From assembly GCA_903906325.1 (NCBI GenBank), contig CAIVJV010000310.1, positions 1 to 5,434 of the forward strand: 5,434 nucleotides of DNA, written 5' to 3'. Below the pieces are notes generated by a model. That model searched no databases and was not told the origin of the DNA. It saw only the letters and a program-made list of their open reading frames with translations. The DNA is from an uncultured Gemmatimonadota bacterium (GTDB taxonomy: Bacteria > Gemmatimonadota > Gemmatimonadetes > Gemmatimonadales > Gemmatimonadaceae). A program made the position numbers and the translations under genes. Shown here in pieces: positions 1-5,207 of the stretch; the stretch's first letter is position 1; each line of letters starts with the position of its first letter.

Positions 1-1135
1 CGATCTCCCACCCGTAGCCCCACTCCATCGCACGGTCGACCGCGGCGAGGTCGTAGGCGAGCGAGGGGACGAGGGTGAGCGCGTAGTGGCACTGGGCGAC
101 GAGGAGATCGCGCACGAACGCTCCCAGCGCACCGGGAAGCGCAGTGACCTGGGCGAGTCGCTCGTGTGCCGGCCGCTTCATGAGGGCCGCGATCTCAGGG
201 GTCGTGAAGCGCTCCGTCGGGTGATACTCGAGGGTCTTCCAATCGAGGGCGAGGGTGGCCTTCCCTTCCTTCTTGTAGAAGCCGGCCTTGGTCTTGTCGC
301 CGAGTCGCCCGCTCTTCACGAGCGCGTGGATGAATGGCTCGAGCGCGAGATCCTCCCCGGTGGTCTGCGAGAGGCCCGCCGTCACATGGACGAGCACGTC
401 GAGACCGGAGAGATCGCCGGTGCGGAAGGTCGCGCTCTTGGCCCGCCCGATCAGTTGTCCCGTCAGGGTGTCGACCTGCGGGATGGTGAGGTCGTGCTGC
501 ACCATCAGACGCCCCGCGACGACCATCCCGTGCACGCCGAGCCGGTTGGCGACGAAGCCGGGCACGTCCTTCGCGAGGACGATCCCCTTGCCGAGGATCC
601 GCTCTTGGAAGGCGCGCATCGTCTCGAGCACCGCCGGCGCCGTCTCCGGGGTGGGGATGAGCTCCAAGAGATGCATGTACCGCGGCGGATTGAAGTAGTG
701 CGTGCCGAGGAACCGGGAGCGGAAGCGGGGGGAGCGCCCTTCGAGGAGGATCGCCATCGGGATCCCCGAGGTATTCGAGGTCACGATGGCGTCGGGAGCG
801 ATCGCCTCGAGCAGGGCGAAGAGCGCCTGCTTGGGGGCGGGCTGCTCGATGATCGCCTCGCAGATCCAGCTGCAATCGGCGAGGAGCTCGAGGTGGTCTG
901 CGGTGTTCCCTGTGGTGATCCGCTTGGCCGCGCTCGCGTCCATGAAGGCGGCGGGTTTGGCCTTCGTCAGGCGTGCGAGGGCGTCGCGCGCGGGCTTGGA
1001 GCGATCGGGGTGCGCGGGGTCGTCCGCGCCCGGGATGTCCAGAAGGACCACAGGGAGGCCGGCGGAGGCGGCGAGGGCGGCGATACCGGCGCCCATCGCG
1101 CCGGCGCCGATGATCCCGACTTTGGTGATGCGCAT
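1..1135 (-). CDS. fadN: 3-hydroxyacyl-CoA dehydrogenase, FadN type (partial, C-terminus beyond left edge)
   Basis: This enzyme catalyses the NAD-dependent oxidation of 3-hydroxyacyl-CoA to 3-ketoacyl-CoA in cytoplasmic fatty-acid beta-oxidation. The 378 visible residues begin with a Rossmann dinucleotide site, KVGIIGAGAMGAGIA (residues 5-19, GxGxxG at 10-15), and D33 ends the second strand, as expected for NAD preference. Family catalytic residues are present: S120 in SNTSG, H146 in GTHYFNPPRY, E158 in LLELIP and N197 in GFVANR. The C-terminal dehydrogenase domain follows, with LIGRAKSATFRTGDLSGLD and a GFYKKEGK segment. The text closely resembles Bacillus FadN (YusL), about 790 residues, in which an enoyl-CoA hydratase domain follows the dehydrogenase. 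That half is expected outside the window, and this is inference. The ATG at 1135 fits the family N-terminus. A GGAGG abuts it with no spacing, which is unusual. No frame disruption is seen. The frame is open to the edge. Confidence 0.93.
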   Translation of the reverse strand, partial: MRITKVGIIGAGAMGAGIAALAASAGLPVVLLDIPGADDPAHPDRSKPARDALARLTKAKPAAFMDASAAKRITTGNTADHLELLADCSWICEAIIEQPAPKQALFALLEAIAPDAIVTSNTSGIPMAILLEGRSPRFRSRFLGTHYFNPPRYMHLLELIPTPETAPAVLETMRAFQERILGKGIVLAKDVPGFVANRLGVHGMVVAGRLMVQHDLTIPQVDTLTGQLIGRAKSATFRTGDLSGLDVLVHVTAGLSQTTGEDLALEPFIHALVKSGRLGDKTKAGFYKKEGKATLALDWKTLEYHPTERFTTPEIAALMKRPAHERLAQVTALPGALGAFVRDLLVAQCHYALTLVPSLAYDLAAVDRAMEWGYGWEI

Positions 1136-1156
1136 CCTCCAAACTAGCTTCGCGAG
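1136..1156. promoter_or_regulatory. 21-bp divergent gap between fadN and the glycosylase gene
   Basis: Only 21 bases separate the two divergent ATG codons, so the promoters of both genes must lie in this gap or inside the opposite gene. On the minus strand a GGAGG (1140-1136) touches the fadN ATG directly. On the plus strand nothing resembling a Shine-Dalgarno precedes the ATG at 1157. I see no convincing -35/-10 pair for either direction. That this segment is regulatory is inferred from the arrangement alone. Confidence 0.3.
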
Positions 1157-1780
1157 ATGCCCCCGCGTCAAACCAAGGCGATCGCCCATCTCCGCGCCGT
1201 CGACCCCATCCTCGGTGCCTGGATCGACCGCGCCGGCCCCTGCGGGTGGGAGGTGAAGGCCGACGGGACCCACTTCGACCATGTCGCGCGTTCGATCGTG
1301 TATCAGCAGGTGTCCGGTGCGGCCGCGGCGACGGTCTACGGGCGGATGCTCGGGCTCTACCGTGGCAAGGCGCCGACCCCGCGGCAGGTGCTGGCGACGC
1401 CGGACGAGCGGTTGCGAGGCGCCGGGCTGAGCGGGCGGAAGGTGGAGTACATCAAAGGGCTCGCCGAGCAACTGGTCGCCAGGCGGCTCCCGTTGGAGCG
1501 GATCGACGAGATGCCGGACGACGAGGTGATCGCGACGCTCACCTCGATCCGCGGGATCGGGGAGTGGACGGCGCAGATGGTGCTGATGTTCCGGCTGGGG
1601 CGCCCGGATGTGCTCCCGACGCTCGATATCGCGCTGCAGCGCGGGGTGAAGGTGCTGTACGGGCTCCGCACGCAGCCCTCGCCGGCACGGTTGGCGAGGA
1701 TCGGCGCCAAGTGGGCGCCCTATCGGACGGTGGCGAGCTGGTATGTGTGGCGCAGGGTCGATGACCGGGATGATTGGTAG
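1157..1780 (+). CDS. DNA-3-methyladenine glycosylase II (AlkA-like, HhH-GPD family)
   Basis: This is a monofunctional base-excision repair glycosylase of 207 residues. It would remove alkylated purines such as 3-methyladenine from DNA, leaving abasic sites. The HhH-GPD fold is recognisable. SIVYQQVSGAAA (46-57) matches the family 'I..QQ.s...A' helix, and LRGAGLSGRKVEYIKGLAE (86-104) is the usual second signature. The helix-hairpin-helix is LTSIRGIGEWTAQM (128-141) with the conserved Trp137. DVLPTLD (151-157) places the catalytic aspartate at D157. The C-terminal WAPYRTVASWYVWR (186-199) is typical of the AlkA/Mag branch. It lacks the extra N-terminal domain of the 282-residue E. coli AlkA, so it is the compact form closer to yeast Mag1. 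No Fe-S cysteine cluster follows, which argues against Nth/MutY. The start is the first ATG and has no Shine-Dalgarno. The gene is divergent from fadN and is followed by a heptad repeat. Confidence 0.93.
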   Translation: MPPRQTKAIAHLRAVDPILGAWIDRAGPCGWEVKADGTHFDHVARSIVYQQVSGAAAATVYGRMLGLYRGKAPTPRQVLATPDERLRGAGLSGRKVEYIKGLAEQLVARRLPLERIDEMPDDEVIATLTSIRGIGEWTAQMVLMFRLGRPDVLPTLDIALQRGVKVLYGLRTQPSPARLARIGAKWAPYRTVASWYVWRRVDDRDDW

Positions 1781-1786
1781 GACCAC

Positions 1787-1821
1787 AGGGACCAAGTGAC
1801 AGGGAGCAGGTGATAGGTGAC
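1787..1821 (+). repeat. Imperfect 7-bp tandem repeat (five units) covering the GTG start of the next gene
   Basis: Five consecutive heptamers begin at 1787, 1794, 1801, 1808 and 1815. The last two are AGGTGAT and AGGTGAC, and the others are AGGGACC, AAGTGAC and AGGGAGC, so a consensus near AGGTGAC is clear, with one to three mismatches per unit. The array fills nearly all of the 36-bp gap between the glycosylase stop and the next gene, and its final unit contains that gene's GTG start (1817-1819). AGG-type cores within the repeat (1808-1810, spacing 6, or GGGAG at 1802-1806, spacing 10) can serve as its ribosome binding site. GTG triplets in earlier units (1797, 1810) are in other frames and soon reach TGA. 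Whether the copy number varies cannot be seen here. Confidence 0.6.
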
Positions 1822-3178
1822 TGAGGTTCGCAGACGGACGGAGATGCCGGTCTCGGCGCAGGCGCTCTTCGACTGGCATGAGCGGCCGGGGGCGTTCGAC
1901 CGGCTGACGCCGGCGTGGATGCCGGTGGAGGTGCGGCATCGCGAGGGAGGGATCCGCGATGGCGCGCGGGTGACGATCGCGCTCCCGATGGGGCCGGTCT
2001 CGATCCCATGGACCCTCGGCCACACCGGCTACACGGCCGGTGAGGGGTTCCGTGACATCCAGATCCGTGGACCGTTCCGGTCGTGGGAGCATGTCCACCG
2101 CATGGAGCCGGTGAGCGCGCACGCCTCCGTGCTCGATGACCGGATCACCTTCGCGTTGCCGTTGCCGCCGCTGGGTGGGTGGGTCGCCGGATGGTACACG
2201 CGTGCCGCGCTTGCACGGCTGCTGCAGTGGCGCCATGCGCTCACCCGGAACGACCTCGAGCGCCATGCGCGCTTCGCCGCGCGCGGGCCCCGCACGATCG
2301 CGATCACCGGCGCCAGTGGGATGGTGGGCTCGGCGCTCGTCCCCTTCCTCACGACCGGAGGCCACAGGGTCCGCACCATCGGGCGTGGGGCGGCGAGCGC
2401 GGTGCGCTGGGATCCCGCGCGCGGGCAGCTCGACGCCGCGGCGCTTGATGGGGTCGATGCGGTGGTGCATCTCGCCGGGGAGAACGTCGGGGCGCGGTGG
2501 ACCGCGGCGCGGCGGCGCGCGATCGTCGACTCGCGCATCCAGGGGACGCGACTGATCGCGGAGACGATCGCGAAGATGCCGCGGAAGCCTGAGGTCCTGG
2601 TCTCGGCGTCGGCGATCGGGATCTATGGGGTGCGCGGGGCCGAGTGGCTCGACGAGTCGAGCACGCTCGGTGACGACTTCCTTGCCGAGGTCGGGCAGCA
2701 ATGGGAAGCCGCGACGGCGCCCGCGCGTGATGCGGGGGTGCGCGTGGTGCACCTACGGATCGGGATCGTCCTCGCCGCTGGCGGCGGGGCGCTCGGGAAG
2801 ATGTTGCTCCCCTTCCAGCTCGGGGTGGGCGGGGTGCTTGGGAATGGACGGCAGTGGATGAGCTGGATCTCGCGCGAGGATCTCATCGGCGCGATCCATC
2901 ATGCGATTCAGACGCCGGCGCTCGCGGGTGCGGTGAATGCGGTGGCACCGGCACCCGTGACGAATCGCGAGTTCACCAAGGGGCTGGGGCGGGTGCTGCG
3001 TCGGCCGACGATCGCGCCGGTCCCGGCCGTCGCGTTGCGTGCGCTCTTCGGTGAGATGGCGGAGGGGACGGTGCTCGCGAGCCAGCGGGTGCGGCCTACG
3101 GCGCTCGAGGGATCAGGGTTTGCCTTCCTCCACCGGACGCTCGAGGATGCCCTGCGGTTCGAGCTCGGGCGCCCGTAG
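1817..3178 (+). CDS. SRPBCC-domain / TIGR01777 NAD-dependent epimerase-like fusion protein
   Basis: This is a 453-residue two-domain protein. Residues 1-150 are an SRPBCC (START-like, polyketide cyclase type) fold: the start RTEMPVSAQALFDWHERPGAFDRLTP (7-32) and the tail TRAALARLLQWRHALTRNDLERH form the typical terminal helix. Residues 158-453 are the TIGR01777 extended-SDR family (E. coli YfcH, cyanobacterial SulA homologue). It has GASGMVGSAL (165-174, GxxGxxG), VVHLAGENV (216-224), SASAIGIYG (263-271), WMSWISREDL (348-357) and a C-terminal DUF1731-like segment, FGEMAEGTVLASQRVRP. The classical YxxxK pair is not evident, because Y270 is followed four residues later by G274; this suits a family with no firmly known reaction. 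The GTG at 1817 is preceded by an in-frame TAG at 1814, so it is the earliest possible start. A later ATG (codon 10) would cut the first strand of the SRPBCC fold. The next gene begins 9 bp downstream. The SRPBCC part may bind a lipid or other hydrophobic ligand, which is inference. Confidence 0.9.
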   Translation: MTEVRRRTEMPVSAQALFDWHERPGAFDRLTPAWMPVEVRHREGGIRDGARVTIALPMGPVSIPWTLGHTGYTAGEGFRDIQIRGPFRSWEHVHRMEPVSAHASVLDDRITFALPLPPLGGWVAGWYTRAALARLLQWRHALTRNDLERHARFAARGPRTIAITGASGMVGSALVPFLTTGGHRVRTIGRGAASAVRWDPARGQLDAAALDGVDAVVHLAGENVGARWTAARRRAIVDSRIQGTRLIAETIAKMPRKPEVLVSASAIGIYGVRGAEWLDESSTLGDDFLAEVGQQWEAATAPARDAGVRVVHLRIGIVLAAGGGALGKMLLPFQLGVGGVLGNGRQWMSWISREDLIGAIHHAIQTPALAGAVNAVAPAPVTNREFTKGLGRVLRRPTIAPVPAVALRALFGEMAEGTVLASQRVRPTALEGSGFAFLHRTLEDALRFELGRP

Positions 3179-3187
3179 ATTTCTCGC

Positions 3188-3682
3188 ATGCCTCTCGTCC
3201 CGTTCGATCAACTCCCCGATGACGCCCGCTGCTGGGTCTTCGCGGCTGGTGCCCCGCTCGACGAGGTGGACACCCCGCGTCTCCTCGCGGCGGTCGACGC
3301 CTTTTTGCTGACCTGGGCCGCGCACGGGACCCCGCTCACGAGCGCCCGGGACTTCCGCGACGAGCACTTTTTGGTGGTCGGCGTCGATGAGCGCGCGGCC
3401 GGCGCCTCAGGCTGCTCGATCGATGGGCTCTTCCGCGTCCTGCAAGGGATCGAGGATGGGATCGGGACCTCGATGGTGGGGGGCGGGATGGTCTACTTCC
3501 GTGGCCCGAGCGGGCTGGTGCATGGGTGCACGCGCGCCCAATTCACCGAGATGGCGATGGATGGTGACGTGACCGGCGACACGATGGTCTTCGATACGAC
3601 GGTCACGACGGTGGGCGACTTCCGGGCCCGCTTCGAGTCACCCACCCGTGACGCCTGGCAGCGGAGTCTGCTGCCGAGCTAA
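3188..3682 (+). CDS. Conserved hypothetical protein with ASGCSID motif
   Basis: The protein is 164 residues, soluble, with no signal peptide or membrane segment. It resembles a conserved family that I recall from Bacteroidota and relatives, where it is often labelled 'ABC transporter ATPase' although it has no Walker A or B motif; nor does this protein. Recognisable family features are CWVFAAGAPL (15-24), LLTWAAHGTPL (40-50), an FRDEHFLVVGVDE segment (56-68), the ASGCSID signature (73-79) with Cys76, and a C-terminal TTVTTVGDFRARFESPTRDAWQRSLL stretch. Its conserved Cys, Ser, Asp and His residues could form an active or metal site, but I know of no demonstrated function. The ATG is 9 bp after the stop of the SRPBCC-TIGR01777 gene and has no Shine-Dalgarno, so translational coupling in one operon is likely. 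It ends 3 bp from the converging DUF6526 gene. Confidence 0.82.
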   Translation: MPLVPFDQLPDDARCWVFAAGAPLDEVDTPRLLAAVDAFLLTWAAHGTPLTSARDFRDEHFLVVGVDERAAGASGCSIDGLFRVLQGIEDGIGTSMVGGGMVYFRGPSGLVHGCTRAQFTEMAMDGDVTGDTMVFDTTVTTVGDFRARFESPTRDAWQRSLLPS

Positions 3683-3685
3683 GCC

Positions 3686-4126
3686 TCAGGCGCGCAGGTG
3701 ATCCGCCTGCCAGTCCTTCACCGCGGCCTTGACCTCCTTCGCCTTGACGAGCTCCCTGCGCAGGATCCGCTCGACGAGTCCCGGGAGCTCGGCGTCCGAG
3801 GCGAAGCGAAGCCCGATGAGCTGTCCCTTGGTGAGCTCCGGGATGCGTGCCACCAGCGGGGCAGGGAGGACCTCCCGCAGGCGGAGACGCATCTCGAGGC
3901 GGATGATCCGGTCCTGGACGGTGAGGGCCATGATCCGGGAGGCCCAGATCCCCGCATTCAGACCGACGGCGCCGATCAGATCGAACACCTCATGCGTGGT
4001 GATCCCGCCGCGGACGAGCGCCACGAGGCAGTAGAGCAGGTAGAAGAGCGCGGCAGGGACCGCCCAATAGTGCCAGAGGGGCTGGTACATCGCGTGGTTC
4101 GCGTAGCTCTGCGGGGTCTTGGCCAT
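3686..4126 (-). CDS. DUF6526 family membrane protein
   Basis: The product is 146 residues. A short N-terminus, MAKTPQSYANHAMYQPLWHY, precedes two predicted membrane helices (about 21-39, WAVPAALFYLLYCLVALV, and 46-66). A charged helix follows, QDRIIRLEMRLRLREVLP (71-88). The cytoplasmic tail carries ARIPELTKGQLIGLRFASDAELPGLV (93-118) and ends in KDWQADHLRA. The 'Q.YANHA.Y.P..H' opening, the DR.IRLE.RLRL block and the LT.GQL..LRFASD.ELP block are what I recall as the hallmarks of DUF6526, a family without known function. The ATG at 4126 matches the family N-terminus. The bases upstream are pyrimidine-rich on this strand, with no Shine-Dalgarno. The gene diverges from msrPQ across 137 bp, and its stop is 3 bp from that of the ASGCSID gene. 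Confidence 0.85.
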   Translation of the reverse strand: MAKTPQSYANHAMYQPLWHYWAVPAALFYLLYCLVALVRGGITTHEVFDLIGAVGLNAGIWASRIMALTVQDRIIRLEMRLRLREVLPAPLVARIPELTKGQLIGLRFASDAELPGLVERILRRELVKAKEVKAAVKDWQADHLRA

Positions 4127-4263
4127 GGGTGGTCGGGTTGGGGGAGTGAGAGGGCCGGTCGGGGTGACGGGCCGATGCCTTCGTCAACGCTGGAGGATGG
4201 GGCCCGGTGCCGTCGGCCGCCACCCCGCTGGAACCATTCCTTTCTACCGACCATACATTGACC
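4127..4263. promoter_or_regulatory. Divergent intergenic region between the DUF6526 gene and msrP
   Basis: This 137-bp segment is the largest non-coding stretch in the window and must hold the msrP promoter and probably that of the DUF6526 gene. Its left part is very GC-rich and contains an imperfect inverted repeat. From about 4231 to the msrP ATG the sequence becomes clearly richer in A and T, as expected near a promoter. A TACATT (4254-4259) lies four bases before the ATG and could be a -10 element for a leaderless transcript, but no good -35 sits at the right distance. No riboswitch-like structure or terminator is apparent. Confidence 0.4.
4153..4173. repeat. Imperfect inverted repeat upstream of the DUF6526 gene
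   Basis: GGCCGGTC (4153-4160) pairs with GACGGGCC (4166-4173) across a 5-base GGGGT spacer, with seven of eight positions matching and one G-G mismatch. It lies 27 to 47 bases before the DUF6526 ATG and 90 bases before msrP. It could be an operator or an RNA hairpin. In DNA this rich in G and C, short GGCC palindromes arise easily by chance, so support is weak. Confidence 0.25.
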
Positions 4264-5205
4264 ATGCGATTTTCCCTCCCCCCCTCGAGCGAGATCACCC
4301 CGGAAGGGGTCTATCTCAACCGCCGCCGGTTCCTCGCTACCGCCGGTCTGATCGGCGCGGGCCTCGTCGGCACCGGCTCGATCCACGCGCTGCCCCCGCG
4401 TGACGAGGCCCAGCCCAAACCCCTCGGGAAGCCCTACGGCCTGCAGCCAGGTGACACGCCGACCTCATGGGAGGATGTGACGGGGTACAACAACTTCTAC
4501 GAGTTCGGCACCGGGAAGGAGGATCCGGCGGAGCACGCGCAGGGGTTCCGCACCACGCCGTGGACGGTGCGCATCGATGGCCTCGTCGAGAAGCCGGGGA
4601 CCTACGCCCTCGAGGACTTCCTCAAGCCCTCCGTCGTCGAGGATCGCATCTACCGCATGCGGTGCGTCGAAGGGTGGTCGATGGTCATCCCATGGCGCGG
4701 CATCATGCTCGCCGACGTGATCAAGCGCGCGAAGCCGACCTCGAAGGCGGCCTTCGTCGAGCTCACCACGCTGATGGACCCGGCGCAGATGCCGGGACAG
4801 CGCTACCCGGTCCTCGATTGGCCCTATGTGGAGGGCCTCCGCCTCGACGAGGCGATGCATCCCCTCACCCTCCTCGCGACCGGTGTGTACGGGCGTGAGC
4901 TCCCGCCGCAGAACGGGGCGCCGCTCCGGCTCGTCGTCCCCTGGAAGTACGGCTTCAAGGGGATCAAGAGCATCGTGCGAATCCGGCTCGTGGAGCGGAT
5001 GCCTCGGAGCTCGTGGATGCAGGCGATCCCGTCGGAGTACGGCTTCTACGCGAATGTGAATCCCGCCGTCGATCATCCGCGCTGGAGCCAGGCGACGGAA
5101 CGCCGGATCGGGAGCTTCCGGCGCATCCCCACGCTCCCGTTCAACGGCTACGCCGACCAGGTCGCCTCGCTCTACGCGGGGATGGATCTTCGCAAGAACT
5201 ACTGA
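4264..5205 (+). CDS. msrP: Periplasmic methionine sulfoxide reductase catalytic subunit MsrP
   Basis: This is the molybdopterin-dependent reductase (formerly YedY) that returns methionine sulfoxide in exported proteins to methionine, taking electrons from MsrQ. The 313-residue precursor opens with EITPEGVYLNRRRFLATAG. The N19-R20-R21-R22-F23-L24 segment is a Tat motif followed by a hydrophobic stretch (25-38), so the folded, cofactor-loaded protein would be exported. The mature part follows E. coli MsrP closely: GYNNFYEFGTGKEDP (74-88), RIYRMRCVEGWSMVIPW (128-144) with Cys134 as the expected molybdenum ligand, PYVEGLRLDEAMHPLTLL (187-204), LPPQNGAPLRL (213-223), PWKYGFKGIKSI (226-237) and YGFYANVNP..DHPRWSQATER (259-280). 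I prefer the ATG at 4264. The frame is open upstream to a GTG at 4207, but the 19 extra residues are not family-like, and the ATG gives the usual length. No Shine-Dalgarno precedes the ATG. msrQ starts 2 bp after the stop. Confidence 0.97.
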   Translation: MRFSLPPSSEITPEGVYLNRRRFLATAGLIGAGLVGTGSIHALPPRDEAQPKPLGKPYGLQPGDTPTSWEDVTGYNNFYEFGTGKEDPAEHAQGFRTTPWTVRIDGLVEKPGTYALEDFLKPSVVEDRIYRMRCVEGWSMVIPWRGIMLADVIKRAKPTSKAAFVELTTLMDPAQMPGQRYPVLDWPYVEGLRLDEAMHPLTLLATGVYGRELPPQNGAPLRLVVPWKYGFKGIKSIVRIRLVERMPRSSWMQAIPSEYGFYANVNPAVDHPRWSQATERRIGSFRRIPTLPFNGYADQVASLYAGMDLRKNY

Positions 5206-5207
5206 AC

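Noticed and set aside
86..1147. Long plus-strand open frame (353 codons) opposite fadN, and a 315-codon minus-strand frame at 195-1142 overlapping it in another frame
   Set aside because: Both translate to low-complexity Arg/Gly/Glu/Pro-rich text with no family resemblance. The third, edge-open minus frame encodes an unmistakable FadN-type protein. Long shadow frames are normal at this G+C content.
1141..1171. Minus-strand TTGACG (1171-1166) as a -35 element for fadN
   Set aside because: At 17-19 bp spacing the candidate -10 hexamers match the consensus at three or fewer positions, and transcription would begin at or inside the start codon.
3188..3682. ABC transporter ATPase annotation for the ASGCSID protein
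   Set aside because: No Walker A, Walker B or ABC signature is present and the protein is far too short. The label is a recurrent misannotation of this family.
3694..3710. Stem GCAGG/CCTGC with a 7-base loop just past the ASGCSID stop, as a terminator
   Set aside because: It has only five base pairs, no T-run after it, and lies in the coding end of the DUF6526 gene.
4207..4263. GTG at 4207 as the msrP start
   Set aside because: The 19 extra residues are not family-like and would move the Tat motif far from the N-terminus. ATG at 4264 gives the normal MsrP opening and length.
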